Shown piece after piece: positions 21,673-33,214 of a DNA stretch of 64,000 bases (position 1 is its first letter; every line of letters starts with the position of its first letter). The DNA is from Aegilops tauschii subsp. strangulata (lineage: Eukaryota; Streptophyta; Magnoliopsida; Poales; Poaceae). The translations under genes were made by a program, and so were the position numbers. The DNA is taken from contig NC_053041.3 in the NCBI RefSeq assembly GCF_002575655.3, positions 371,797,054 through 371,861,053 on the forward strand. Direction: 5' to 3'. Under the pieces are notes generated by a model, which was not told the DNA's origin, did not search any database, and saw only the letters and a list, made by a program, of their open reading frames with translations.

Positions 21673-22101
21673 GGCGCGGCTGTTGGGCCCTGCCCGGCAG
21701 CCACCCTTTTGTACAAGCCTTGCCGATGTTGCATGTAACCCTTTGTACAAAGCCAGGCGCAGACTCTGTCCAACAGATAAATAAACGAAGTGCTGGGGAC
21801 CCCAAAGACGCTTGCTTGCATGCATTCATAAGCATATCATGAGCATAGCATGATCATGTAGATAAGATCATATGTAGCTCTATTTTCATCTGCACTAAGT
21901 TGCAGGGCTCTTGCCACGGACTTAGTCCCGAAGAGAAGAAATGAAGACGAGCCTACATAGCGGTCCCCGGCAAGCCAAACAGATAAGTTGTCAGCATTCT
22001 GGGAACCGGGGTACCCAGACTTGCCTGCCTACGGCCCACGGCGTGGCTCCATTGGCAGCCTGGTACGGCCCATCTTCAGCATCAACAGCACAAGACCCTA
22101 C
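21673..22101 (+). mobile_element. 3' UTR and first 113 bp of the Tat 3' LTR
   Basis: After the integrase stop comes about 316 bp without coding signal. At 21989 the LTR starts TGTCAGCATTCTGGGAACCG and is cut after 113 bp by a Copia element (22102). No purine tract directly precedes the LTR start, and no extra ORF lies between pol and LTR, unlike the other Tat elements here. The rest of this LTR is not present to the right. Confidence 0.7.
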
Positions 22102-22887
22102 TGTAGGATCGGAAGTATGTCTAGAGGGGGGGTGATTAGATTACTTGACCAAATAAAAATCCAGCCTTATCCCAACTTTAAGTCTTGGCAGATTTTAGCA
22201 ACTTAGAACAAGTCAAGCAATCAACCTACACATGCAAGTCTAAAAGTATAGCAGCGGAATGTAAAACATTGCATATGAAGGTAAAATTGACGAGTTTGGA
22301 GAGGGCAAACGCAATGTAGACGCGGATATTTTTTCCCGTGGTTCCGATAGGTGGTGCTATCATACATCCACGTTGATGGAGACTTCAACCCATGAAGGGT
22401 AACGGCTGCGCGAGTCCACGGAGGGCTCCACCCACGAAGGGTCCACGAAGAAGCAACCTTGTCTATCCCACCATGGCCATCGCCCACGAAGGACTTGCCT
22501 CACTAGGGTAGATATTCACGAAGTAGGCGATCTCCTTGCCCGTACAAACTCCTTGGTTCAACTCCACAATCTTGACGGAGGCTCCCAAGTAACACCTAAC
22601 CAATCTAGGGGACACCACTCTCCAAAAGGTAATAGATGGTGTGTTGATGATGAACTCCTTGCTCTTGTGCTTCAAACGATAGTCTCCCCAACACTCAACT
22701 CTCTCTCTCACATATTTGGATTTGGTGGAAAGCAACTTGGGGAAGGTTAGAGATCAAGATTCTTGTGGTTGGTATGGAATATCTTGGTCTCAACACATGA
22801 GTAGGTGGTTCTCTCTCAGAAAATGTATGCTGGAAGTGTAGGCACGTTCTGATGGCTCTCTCCACGAATGAAGAGTGGGTGGAGGGG

Positions 22888-22895
22888 TATATATA
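22888..22895 (-). promoter_or_regulatory. TATA box of the Copia LTR
   Basis: TATATATA in the context AGTCTATATATACCCC on the minus strand. The CGGTNNNACCG cluster starts about 65 bp upstream. Confidence 0.5.
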
Positions 22896-22954
22896 GACTC
22901 CACACAAAATCTAACCGTTACACACAATTTACCAAACTCGATGGGGCCAAATCA

Positions 22955-23330
22955 TGAAACTCGGTCAGACCGATTTAGTTCAAAATGTGAATGTTAGGAT
23001 TTTTAGTGGGACCGACATGTCAACTCGGAGGGACCGATTTCATTAGGGTTAGGGCATAACATAATCTCGGCGAGACCAATCACATAAACTCGGTAGGACC
23101 GATTTCTGTAATAGGCAAATAGAGAGTTGGTGAGGCAAACTCGGTGGGACCGATTCGCTCATTTCGGTGATACCGAAACGTTACGAAAAGGAAACAAAGA
23201 GTTTGTATTGCGAACTCGGTGGGACCGATCGCTCATCTCAGTTGGACCGAAATGTTACGAAGGGAAACAGATAGTTTGCAGTCCCATCTGGTGAGGCCGA
23301 GATCCCTATCGATGAGACCGAAGTGACTAG
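22955..23330 (-). promoter_or_regulatory. CGGTNNNACCG motif cluster (Copia family A)
   Basis: Five exact copies of the interrupted palindrome CGGT-N3-ACCG (spacers CAG, AGG, GGG, GAT, GGG) and several one-mismatch copies such as CGGAGGGACCG lie in about 380 bp upstream of the TATA. Most have the wider form CTCGGTNNNACCGAT. The same cluster is present in the copy at 31386-33045. Confidence 0.6.
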
Positions 23331-23745
23331 GGTTTCTGGCAGTGGCTATGTCAAATAAATTTGGTGGCGCCGGATAGATCAAATTGGTAGGGCCGAGTTT
23401 GACTTTTGGTTTGGGACATATGTGGATATGAGAAAGTGGTTGAGGGCTTTTAAAGCATATCAGTAAGCATTTTGAGCAAGCAAGCCATTAAGTAACACCT
23501 CATCCCCTTTTAACAGTATTGGCTTTTCCTATGGACTCAATGTGATCTTGGATCACTAAAATGAAAATGTAGAGTCTTGAGCTTGAGCCAATAAGAGTCC
23601 TTAGCATTTTGAGGGGTCCACATTCCTAATCCATGCCATGCCAATCACTGAACTTTCTGAAATGATCATCTTGAAATAGCATTAGTTTAATGAGCTATAT
23701 GTTGTTAGTAATTACCAAAACCACCCTGGGATAGTTGCACTTTCA

Positions 23746-23761
23746 ATCTCCCCCTTTTTGG
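23746..23761 (-). other. Polypurine tract of the Copia element
   Basis: The minus strand reads CCAAAAAGGGGGAGAT directly before the LTR start. This primes plus-strand DNA synthesis and confirms that 22102-23745 is the 3' LTR. Confidence 0.75.
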
Positions 23762-24264
23762 TAATTGATGACAACATATAGATCAAAGCTTCGACAAATG
23801 ATAATAAGATTGAAATACATCATCGCTTTGAGAAGTATGTGATAAGCAAGAGCTCCCCCTAAATTTGTGCTTTATTTAAAATTTTCTTTTGAATGCAAGT
23901 GCACAATCGATTAGGATCATAGGTTACTCTTCCATGTCACATACATTTTGGTGGAGCGCTCAAAATGATAGAAATTAAAAACATGCACTCATCACCAAGA
24001 AAAGTGAATGATCATATAAGGGATATAAAGGATAATATCATCCGTGCAAACATTAAAGTTGAATATGATCAAACAGATGATCATACAAGTATCTCACACA
24101 CAGGAATAAAGAGTATTAAATGAGCACACATAAAAGTATCAAGCAAATAGCAAGAGAGACAAAGAAGACAAACACTCTCTCTCGAAGCCTATGATCTATA
24201 CATTTCTCCCCCTTTGGCAACAAGTTACCAAAAAGTTTGAAAATGCATAGTGCTATGCGTCTCT

Positions 24265-25905
24265 TTAGGCTTGGTCTTCGGGAGGTGGTGTAAAGAGGAC
24301 TCCAAGGATGAAGGCATCGGTAGATGTTGTTGGAGCTGGTGGAGTGGCAACTGGAGGTGGCACTGAAGCTGTTGCTGAAGTAGTTGCTCTAGTGTCAGCC
24401 ATGGGCACTGCAGTAGACCTCTGACCTCTAGGCACTCTGTAAAAAGCTTTTGTGGTAGCCTTCCCTTTCTTCTCCTTTGCTTCCTCCTGGAGCTGCTCAA
24501 CAGCTGTCTGCATCTCTGTTACTTTCAGATCAAGATCATAGAACTTGGTCTCAATGATCCTCTCCAAGCTCTCCTGCTTCTGAGTCAGGGTGGCCAAGCC
24601 CTTCTCAATCCTCAAAGTTGCTTGAATCAGATAAGCAAGCTGATCTTGTTTGGACTTCAGAAATACTTGAGATGCCTCCTCAACACTTGGCATCTTTGCA
24701 GCCTTCTCAGCCTTTGCCTTTTCTCTCTTCTCTTGTGCTTGCAAAGATGTGGGATTCATCACAACAGTGTTATCTTCAAATTCTGGTCTCAAAGGTAAAT
24801 GCTCCATGTCCAACTAATGAGTGTCTGTGCCCATCTTGGAGTTGATGAGCACCTGACTGTGTGGAGCATACCCACAAGATCTCTTCTGATCTGCAGCTGT
24901 TCTCTTGATTGTTTCAACAATCGGACTCATGACCTTGAATTTCTGAGGTACATCAAAAATCTGCAGCAAGTTGATTGAATGGCCTCTGATCATCTTGTGA
25001 TCTCCAGATTTGGGCAACAATGTATGCCTCAATATTGTGTTGATTGTAGCTAGACTAGACAACAAGTAATGTACACATCCTAATCTATGTGTATCCAATG
25101 CTTTGTCTGGGATCTCTTTGTACATGTTTGCCATAGAGTTGTGGTCTTTTTTCTTCTTGGCATAGACATCCAAGTCATCCTCGTGCTCTTCAGGGGCTTT
25201 GATCAATCTTGCCCACTCATCAATAGTTGACTGGTACCTTGTACCCTCAGACATCCATACAATTCTACCATCTGGATAAAAATGAGCTGTGGAGTAGAAT
25301 TGCATGATGAGTTCATCATTCCATTTTGTCAGCTTTTGACCTACAAACTTATCAACAACACATGCTTTGAAACTTTCATGTACACCTGGAAAATAGTCTT
25401 CATTCTCATCAATGAATTCCCAATCAACCCACTTCATATCACGGACTATAGGCTTCTTGTCCAGCAGAATAGTTTCATAGAAATCTTCTTGTTCTTTGGT
25501 GTGGAACCTGTAGTCCACAACAGTCTTCCTTCTCACAGCATATGGATCAGTCTGCATCCAAAGTCTGAGACCTGCATCCTTCCTAATGCTCATATCCTCT
25601 GCCACTGGATGACTGTCATTATGATCTGGAATCTTTGGTTTAAGTTTCCTCAGCACTTGGGCTTCAGCATCTTCTTCTTCCATCTCAGGCACTTGGGCCT
25701 TGTTCTTCTCTTCAACTGGGATGTTCCTAGTGCTCCTCTTGGGCTTAGATGTCTTTTGAGCTTGAGCAATAGCTTTGGGGGCAGTCTTGGGCTAATTGCT
25801 TGGAGTGCTCCTGCTGCCCTCATCATAGCTGCTTGAGGGACTAGTGCCCTCACTCATGTGCACTTGCTCTTCTGATTTGTTCAGGCTATCACTCTGGTCA
25901 GACAT
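24265..25905 (-). pseudogene. Extra (env-position) ORF of the Copia element, putative plant transposon protein type
   Basis: One frame of about 547 codons runs from an ATG at 25905 to a TGA/TAA-type end at 24265, with only two in-frame stops, both TAG (near 25792 and at 24814-24816). The middle has the aromatic/charged pattern VDWEFIDENEDYFPGVHESF, FYSTAHFYPDGRIVWMSEGT and HRLGCVHYLLSS. I associate this with the putative plant transposon protein family (PF20167-like) often found next to grass retroelements. The C-terminal third is Gln/Glu/Lys-rich, probably coiled coil, then Pro/Thr/Ala-rich. Position between gag and the 3' LTR is where Sireviruses carry an env-like gene, but I see no signal peptide or transmembrane helix. 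Function unknown. Confidence 0.6.
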
Positions 25906-27666
25906 TCTGGCAAGCAAACTGACAGCAGACCCTGTGAATAGATATAGATGAGATAGAGTGGATGAGCATCACAAAGTGCAGAGTTTTTGCAAAACAGATG
26001 AGTCAAAAACTTAGATTTAGTTCTCCACAGAAAGCATTTCGGAGCTACCAATTTGTTAAACTCGGTGACACCGAAGCAACTTTTGGAGTCTAAACTAGTG
26101 ATCTCGGTCAGACCGAGACACAGTTTGGTGGCTCCGAGATTGCTAGGGTTTCACAAAGAGTTGAATTCGGTCGCACCGATTTGCAGCTTTCGGTCAAACC
26201 GAGAAGTGCAAGTGCAATGGCCTAAGCCAAATCGATGAGACCGATTTCCACAAGTAGGTCGGTCCGAGATGAGTTTGGCGGAAACCTAACCCAAAATTTT
26301 CAAATCAAACCTAACCTAAAGGACATTTTCTCTGGATAGATTGATCTCATACGTGGTAAAGAACATGGCATTGCATTGTGCTAAGAATCGGAGTAAGGAA
26401 TTAGCACAAAAGATCGAACTCATACCCTAGTTCGACGGTGAGTTCGCTACGGCGTCAACAGTTGGGTTGAATCCTATTGACGGCGACAGAAACCAGCGGC
26501 GAGAGGTCGCTGGCGACGAGAAGACGATCCGGAGACCCGAGGCAGCAGAGCAGGACACGCGCGGGCCGAGGGGTTTTGAAAGAATTTCCAAAATCTCACC
26601 CGTGGGTATATATATCCTGACCCTGTGGGTGTGACCGAGTGGAACAACTCGGTGGCACTGAGATGCAGAATCGCAAGTGGTTACTACAACTCGGTGTGAC
26701 CGAAAAGTTCAAATTGGTTGCACCGAGATTGAAAACCTAGATCAACTCAATGAACTCGGTGTGACCGAAGAAGATGGATCGGTCATACCGAAATGTACAG
26801 AGAGGTTTTGGAAGTTTAAGTCTATGACGAATCGGGAACTCCGAGTGCTCCTCACACAGAGTGGTTCGAATCTGACTTGATCAAACTTTGTGATGTAGCA
26901 TGAACAGAGTTTGAGGCGAGAAAAGCATATATAGCTAGAGGAGGTTCTTAGGCATTCTTGTCCATCCACTTGGCAAAAGAGAAAAAGCCAAACAATCAAA
27001 GCAACAGGTGGATGTCCTTGAATGAGTAAACTATGCAATCAACATGATCACACAATAGAATGACAAATGAAATATGTGACAAGGCATGCACAAACACTCT
27101 AGCATCTATCAAGCAATTGGCGATGACTAGGTCATCTATATATGAGTATATTGACTTAGGAGTCAAATGAGAACATTTGATCATAGGTCATACTCATCGG
27201 TTAAGCACAAGTGGGGTTACCACTTTTACATAAAGCATTATTGTGTTCACACCATTAGAGTTGCTTTAGCTCAATTGATTAGAGTAAAGCTCCCCCTAGA
27301 TGTGATGTCCCCCCTAAGAGGGATGAACTAACCTTGGGTTTTGTCGATGATGACTTCATGTAGATGTTGAAGATGTGGATGCTCAATGTTGATGTAGATC
27401 ATTTGGAGCAATCCATTGAAGTGAGTTGCACTTTCAATACCTACACGGGTTAGTCCCATAAGGAACAAACAAGGATATCCATAGACATAGAGTGATGTAC
27501 ACACAAGATGATGTCCATGAAAGCATTAGGTTACCTTGTCCCTTGTTTTACCAACAAGAGGGTTTGTGACTCCTTGAACTACTGCAAGATGTGGAAGTTG
27601 TTTGCACTTGTCCTTGCCTAGATGATTTGAGTGAAGTATGTTGGCGGAGTCACCCTCAAGAACTCT
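25906..27666 (-). mobile_element. Copia internal region without pol
   Basis: Between gag and the extra ORF there should be protease, integrase, RT and RNase H. None is recognisable here. The region is non-coding, with two clusters of CGGTNNNACCG motifs (26061-26200 and 26690-26795; six exact copies) like those of the LTR. The element therefore depends on other elements for reverse transcription and integration. Confidence 0.65.
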
Positions 27667-29850
27667 CTAGTTCTTCTTCTTCGGGATCCACATCATCTTG
27701 ATGGGAATCCTTGGAGTTGTAGGCATACTTGATGAAGTAGAACTTGATTTAGTCTTGGGAACCCACTTGACCAATGCCTTAGGAGCTTCTTCAAATGCAT
27801 CAATCTCCTCTTGAAGCTTATCCTTGCCTTTTTGCCTGTGGTCTTGTGGTGGAAGATCATCTTGAGCTTGTGTCCGTTGGAAAGAAGTAGGATCATACTT
27901 CTCTTGTTGAGGAACAAACTTTGTTTTGGGGTATTGATCTTCTTCCCACTCAATTCCATTGGCATTGAACTTTTGTTCAAAACCAATACCTTGATTCTTC
28001 CGGTGCCTTCCTTGCGTGCGTACAATTTCCTCAAATTTCTTACTCCCTACAAGGCTCTTGTAAACACCTTTCTCTTTACTTCCCTTCAGTAAGCTATTTT
28101 CTTTCTCAAGTGTAACTTGGGTAAGAGAATCATTAGTGGAATCAAGAGAACTACTAGAAGCAACAATATTGGATTTAACATGACTATTGTTACTACTAGA
28201 AGAAGAATCTTTCTTACTCTTGTTGCTAGATTTTACTTGTGTCATGTAAGTAGACAAGAGTAAACGCTTGGCAATGTAAGAAGAACTTTTCTTGCGAAGA
28301 TCATCATTGATTGTTTTGAAGAACCCATGCTCTTGCTCAAGGTTGAGCTTTTCAAAGCGTAACTTCTCATGAGTCTTTAAAAGTTCTAGATGATCTTCCA
28401 AGGTAGTTTCATGAGCTAACTTAAGAGTGTTTAGTTCTTTAGTTAGACGCTCAATCTCATTCTTATCATCATCATTCGTTTTATCTTGATTAGCATGATT
28501 AACAACAAATTCTTCATAGTTTTCATCACTAGAGTTGTCAACAAGTAAATCATCATCACCTAGCAAATCATCTTCATCACTATTGAAATCAACATACTCG
28601 GGGTGTGATACCTTTGGGCCTTTATCCATGAAGCATCTCCCAATTCCTTCATTTGGTGAGTCAAATATGTCATAGGAGTTGGTTGACACAAGTGCTAGAC
28701 CGGCAACACCTTCATCTTGAGTATATTCGGAGTCGGAGTGATAAGTTCTTTCGGAGTGATGGCCGGAGTCGGAGCCGGATACCCATTCACCAACATGAGC
28801 TTGATGTCTTCGTTTTGTGTAGCTCCTTGATGATTTATCCTTCCTTTCCGAATCCTTGCTTCTCTGAGAGGTTCTTCTTTCATAACGATCATCTCTACTC
28901 CTTCTCTCTCTTGGCGGTGATTCTTCTCTTATACTTCTCCTTTTGGGTGAATCTTCTCTTCTTTTGCAGGGGGCCGTACACTCATTGGAGTAGTGTCCGG
29001 GTGTTCCGCAATTGTAGCAATTTCGCTCATGACTTGAAGATCTTTTGTCATTGTAGGACCTTGACTTGGAACTTCTTTCCTTGATTCTACTCTTGTAGAA
29101 CTTGTTTAAGTTCTTCACCATTAGGCTCAATTCCTCATTGAAGGTTTGTTGCTCACTTGATGATGTAGGAGCATCACATGAGGCTTTGTAAGCACCACTT
29201 GACTTGCTGTGAAGCTCTTCCTTATCCTTGAGTGACATCTCATGAGCAACAACTCTTCCAATGACTTCCGTTGGCTTGAGACCTTTGTAATTTGGCATCA
29301 TTTGGATCAATGTGCACACGGTATCATATTTTCCATCCAAGGATCTTAGGATCTTCTTGATGATGAATCTATCGGTCATCTCTTCACTTCCTAAGCCGGC
29401 AATCTCATTTGTGATGAGATCAAGCCTAGAGTACATTTCAGCGACACCTTCACCATCCTTCATTTTGAACTTGTCAAGTTGACTTTGAAGCACATCCAAT
29501 TTTGATTCCTTGACGGAGTCGGTACCTTTGTGCATATCAATCAAAGTATCCCAAATTTCCTTTGCATTCTCAAGACGGCTGATTTTGTTGAATTCTTCGG
29601 GGCACAATCCGTTGAAGAGGATATCGCAAGCTTGAGCATTGTATTGCAACATCTTCAATTCTTCCGCGGTTGCTTCATGATTTGGTTCTCTCCCATCAAA
29701 GAATTCACCTTGCAAGCCAATACGCACAATAGCCCAAACGGCGGGGTTATGTCCAAGAATATGCATTTTCATCTTATGCTTCCAACTAGCAAAATTAGTG
29801 CCATTAAAGTAAGGACCTCTACGGTGGTAATTTCCCTCGCTAGACGCCAT
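27667..29850 (-). CDS. Copia gag polyprotein, 727 codons
   Basis: The frame is uninterrupted from an ATG at 29850 to a stop at 27667. The N-terminal part has YFNGTNFASWKHKMKMHILG and a UBN2-type gag domain (about residues 65-205: KEIWDTLIDMHKGTDSVKES, SRLDLITNEIAGLG, KILRSLDGKYDTVCTLI). A zinc knuckle of C-x2-C-x4-H-x4-C form lies at residues 278-291, followed by an Arg/Ser/Glu-rich region (to about 370), an acidic stretch, a probable coiled coil (about 470-540) and a Ser/Lys-rich end. The length is large for Copia gag but fits Sireviruses. Gag forms the particle and binds RNA. It is the only apparently intact retroelement ORF in the window. The PBS is 72 bp upstream. Confidence 0.88.
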   Translation of the reverse strand: MASSEGNYHRRGPYFNGTNFASWKHKMKMHILGHNPAVWAIVRIGLQGEFFDGREPNHEATAEELKMLQYNAQACDILFNGLCPEEFNKISRLENAKEIWDTLIDMHKGTDSVKESKLDVLQSQLDKFKMKDGEGVAEMYSRLDLITNEIAGLGSEEMTDRFIIKKILRSLDGKYDTVCTLIQMMPNYKGLKPTEVIGRVVAHEMSLKDKEELHSKSSGAYKASCDAPTSSSEQQTFNEELSLMVKNLNKFYKSRIKERSSKSRSYNDKRSSSHERNCYNCGTPGHYSNECTAPCKRREDSPKRRSIREESPPRERRSRDDRYERRTSQRSKDSERKDKSSRSYTKRRHQAHVGEWVSGSDSGHHSERTYHSDSEYTQDEGVAGLALVSTNSYDIFDSPNEGIGRCFMDKGPKVSHPEYVDFNSDEDDLLGDDDLLVDNSSDENYEEFVVNHANQDKTNDDDKNEIERLTKELNTLKLAHETTLEDHLELLKTHEKLRFEKLNLEQEHGFFKTINDDLRKKSSSYIAKRLLLSTYMTQVKSSNKSKKDSSSSSNNSHVKSNIVASSSSLDSTNDSLTQVTLEKENSLLKGSKEKGVYKSLVGSKKFEEIVRTQGRHRKNQGIGFEQKFNANGIEWEEDQYPKTKFVPQQEKYDPTSFQRTQAQDDLPPQDHRQKGKDKLQEEIDAFEEAPKALVKWVPKTKSSSTSSSMPTTPRIPIKMMWIPKKKN

Positions 29851-29921
29851 ACTCTCCTAGGTTGTGAAACTAAGGCAATGATCACCAAAAGCTATGGAAA
29901 TCAAGGCAAATGGAGACCAAA

Positions 29922-29933
29922 GCTCTGATACCA
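29922..29933 (-). other. Primer binding site, tRNA-Met type
   Basis: The minus strand reads TGGTATCAGAGC two bases inside the LTR boundary. It marks 29936-30742 as the 5' LTR. Confidence 0.88.
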
Positions 29934-29935
29934 CT

Positions 29936-30742
29936 TGTAGGATCGAAAGTATGTCTAGAGCGGGGGTGATTAGACTACTTGACCAAATAAAAATCTAGCC
30001 TTTTCCCAACTTTAAGTCTTGGCAGATTTTAGCAACTTAGAACAAGTCAAGCAATCAACCTACACATGCAAGTCTAAGAGAATAGCAGTGGAATGTAAAA
30101 CATTGTATATGAAGGTAAAAGGGAGGAGTTTGGAGAGGGCAAACGCATTGTAGACGCGGATATTTTTTCCCGGGGTTCCGATAGGTGGTGCTATTGTACA
30201 TCCACGTTGATGGAGACTTCAACCCACGAAGGGTAACGGCTGCGCGAGTCCACGGAGGGCTCCACCCACGAAGGGTCCACGAAGAAGCAACCTTGTCTAT
30301 CCCACCATGGCCATCGCCCACGAAGGACTTGCCTCACTAGGGTAGATCTTCACGAAGTAGGCGATCTCCTTGCCCATACAAACTCCTTGGTTCAACTCCA
30401 CAATCTTGACGGAGGCTCCCAAGTGACACCTAACCAATCTAGGAGACACGACTCTCCAAAAGGTAATAGATGGTGTGTTGATAATGAACTCTTGTGCTTC
30501 ACGTTATAGTCTCCCCAACACTAAACTCTCTCTCGCAGATTTGGATTTGGTGGAAAGCAACTTGGGGAAGGCTAGAGATTAAGATTCTTGTGGTTGGAAT
30601 GGAATATCTTGGTCTCAACACATGAGTATGTGGTTCTCTCTCAGAAAATGTATGCTGGAAGTGTAGGCACGTTCTGATGGCTCTCTCCACGAATGAAGAG
30701 TGGGTGGAGGGGTATATATAGACTCCACACAACATCTAACCG
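29936..30742 (-). mobile_element. 5' LTR of the Copia element, truncated
   Basis: It matches 22102-22917 but stops inside the LTR, at the equivalent of 22917. The promoter-distal half with the motif cluster is missing. Beyond 30742 the sequence jumps to Tat integrase (the equivalent of 21459). A few bases differ from the 3' LTR: GATTAGACTAC where the other two copies have GATTAGATTAC, and AATCTAGCCTTTT instead of AATCCAGCCTTAT. Confidence 0.85.
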
Positions 30743-33045
30743 CCGCAAGGTTCATGCGCGGAGCTTTGAGGAAGGTGACCTTGTCCTTAGGTGTGTTCAG
30801 TCCGCCAAGGGTGCAAACAAGTTGACGCCAAAGCGGGAAGGCCCTTACCGGGTAGTTCGAGTCGCCAGACCCGGCAGAGTCCGTCTGGATTCCGGAGATG
30901 GCATTCAGTTGCAGTACTCATGGAACATTGAGCATCTCCGTAAGTTCTACCCGTAAGGCGCGGCTGTTGGGCCCTGCCCGGCAGCCACCCTTTTGTACAA
31001 GCCTTGCCGATGTTGCATGTAACCCTTTGTACAAAGCCAGGCGCAGACTCTGTCCAACAGATAAATAAACGAAGCGCTGGGGACCCCAAAGAAGCTTGCT
31101 TGCATGCATTCATAAGCATATCATGAGCATAGCATGATCATGTAGATAAGATCATATGTAGCTCTATTTTCATCTGCACTAAGCTGCAGGGCTCTTGCCA
31201 TGGACTTAGTCCCGAAGAGAAGAAATGAAGACGAGCCTACATAGCGGTCCCCGGCAAGCCAAACAGATAAGTTGTCAGCATTCTGGGAACCGGGGTACCC
31301 AGACTTGCCTGCCTACGGCCCACGGCGTGGCTCCATCGGCAGCCTGGTACGGCCCATCTTCAGCATCAACAGCACAAGACCCTACTGTAGGATCGAAAGT
31401 ATGTCTAGAGGGGGGTGATTAGATTACTTGACCAAATAAAAATCCAGCCTTATCCCAACTTTAAGTCTTGGCAGATTTTAGCAACTTAGAACAAGTCAAG
31501 CAATCAACCTACACATGCAAGTCTAAAAGTATAGCAGCGGAATGTAAAACATTGCATATGAAGGTAAAAGGGACGAGTTTGGAGAGGGCAAACACAATGT
31601 AGACGCAGATATTTTTTCCCGTGGTTCCGATAGGTGGTGCTATCATACATCCACGTTGATGGAGACTTCAACCCATGAAGGGTAACGGCTGCGCGAGTCC
31701 ACGGAGGGCTCCACCCACGAAGGGTCCACGAAGAAGCAACCTTGTCTATCCCACCATGGCCATCGCCCACGAAGGACTTGCCTCACTAGGGTAGATATTC
31801 ACGAAGTAGGCGATCTCCTTGCCCGTACAAACTCCTTGGTTCAACTCCACAATCTTGACGGAGGCTCCCAAGTAACACCTAACCAATCTAGGAGACACCA
31901 CTCTCCAAAAGGTAATAGATGGTGTGTTGATGATGAACTCCTTGCTCTTGTGCTTCAAATGATAGTCTCCCCAACACTCAACTCTCTCTCTCTCACAGAT
32001 TTGGATTTGGTGGAAAGCAACTTGGGGAAGGTTAGAGATCAAGATTCTTGTGGTTGGTATGGAATATCTTGGTCTCAACACATGAGTAGGTGGTTCTCTC
32101 TCAGAAAATGTATGCTGGAAGTGTAGGCACGTTCTGATGGCTCTCTCCACGAATGAAGAGTGGGTGGAGGGGTATATATAGACTCCACACAAAATCTAAC
32201 CGTTACACACAATTTACCAAACTCGATGGGGCCAAATCATGAAACTCGGTCAGACCGATTTAGTTCAAAATGTGAACGTTAGGATTTTCAGTGGGACCGA
32301 CATGTCAACTCGGAGGGACCGATTTCATTAGGGTTAGGGCATAACATAATCTCGGCGAGACCAATCACATAAACTCGGTAGGACCGATTTATGTAATAGG
32401 CAAATAGAGAGTTGGTGAGGCAAACTCGGTGGGACCGATTCGCTCATTTCGGTGATACCGAAACGTTACGAAAAGGAAACAGAGAGTTTGCATTGCGAAC
32501 TTGGTGGGACCGATCGCTCATCTTGGTTGGACCAAAATGTTATGAAGGGAAACAGAGAGTTTGCACTGCCATCTCGGTGAGACCGAGATCCCTATCGGTC
32601 AGACCGAAGTGACTAGGGTTTCTGGCAGTGGCTATGTCAAATAAACTCGGTGGCGTCGGATAGATCAAATCGGTAGGGCCGAGTTTGACTTTTGGTTTGG
32701 GACATATGTGGATATGAGAAAGTGGTTGAGGGCTTTTGGAGCATATCACTAAGCATTTTGAGCAAGCAAGCCATTAAGCAACACCTCATCCCCTTTTAAT
32801 AGTATTGGCTTTTTCTATGGACTCAATGTGATATTGGATCACTAAAATGAAAATGTAGAGTCTTGAGCTTGAGCCAATAAGAGTCCTTAGCATTTTGAGG
32901 GGTCCACATTCCTAATCCATGCCATGCCAATCATTGAAATTTTGAAATGATCATCTTGAAATAGCATTAGTTCAATGAGCTGTATGTTGTTACTTATGTT
33001 GTTACTTAATAATTACCAAAACCACCCAGGGATAGTTGGACTTTC
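30743..33045 (+). repeat. Tandem-duplicated segment (integrase end + Tat LTR start + Copia LTR)
   Basis: It repeats 21459-23745 in the same order and orientation: integrase C-terminus (30743-30956), 3' UTR, 113 bp of Tat LTR (31273-31385), the cctac flank, and a Copia LTR (31386-33045). The fusion at 30742/30743 produces a chimeric frame (30693-30956) from Copia LTR into integrase. The last LTR lacks its terminal A and then meets unrelated sequence, so the right end is a second breakpoint. Confidence 0.88.
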
Positions 33046-33068
33046 CGCCACCCTAGGCCGGCTCCTGA

Positions 33069-33214
33069 CACTACCAAAAAAATACACTTCCGTGATGATA
33101 CGTGTTTGTCACAGTAGGTCACGTTCTCTGTCAAGCATTTTCATCCATGATGGTTTTATGACAGAATCAAGATAGTCAAACCTGTGCCGTCGTAGAAGTG
33201 TTACATGACATTAC
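33069..33214 (+). mobile_element. CACTA terminus, interrupted
   Basis: CACTACCAAAAAAATACACT is a CACTA-type end followed by sequence with repeated GTCACAG / ATGACAG motifs. It is cut at 33215 by the long-LTR Gypsy element. The 23 bp between the Copia LTR and this end are unassigned. Confidence 0.5.

Larger units (their letters stand above)
22102..23745 (-). mobile_element. 3' LTR of a minus-strand Sirevirus-like Copia element
   Basis: On the minus strand it starts TGAAAGTGCAACTATCCC (23745) and ends CCGATCCTACA (22102). The left flank ends cctac. A purine-rich tract borders it at 23746. A TATATATA (22888-22895) reads on the minus strand. Upstream of that TATA lies a cluster of CGGTNNNACCG motifs. 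Length is 1644 bp. It is nearly identical to 31386-33045 and slightly less like 29936-30742. Confidence 0.88.

Noticed and set aside
25282..25836. 184-codon frame on the plus strand
   Set aside because: Shadow of the extra ORF of the Copia element.
28653..29084. 143-codon frame on the plus strand
   Set aside because: Shadow of the intact gag on the minus strand.
33046..33068. Search for the Copia target copy (cctac) after the third Copia LTR
   Set aside because: The flank reads cgcca...; no match, so the right border is a breakpoint and not an insertion end.
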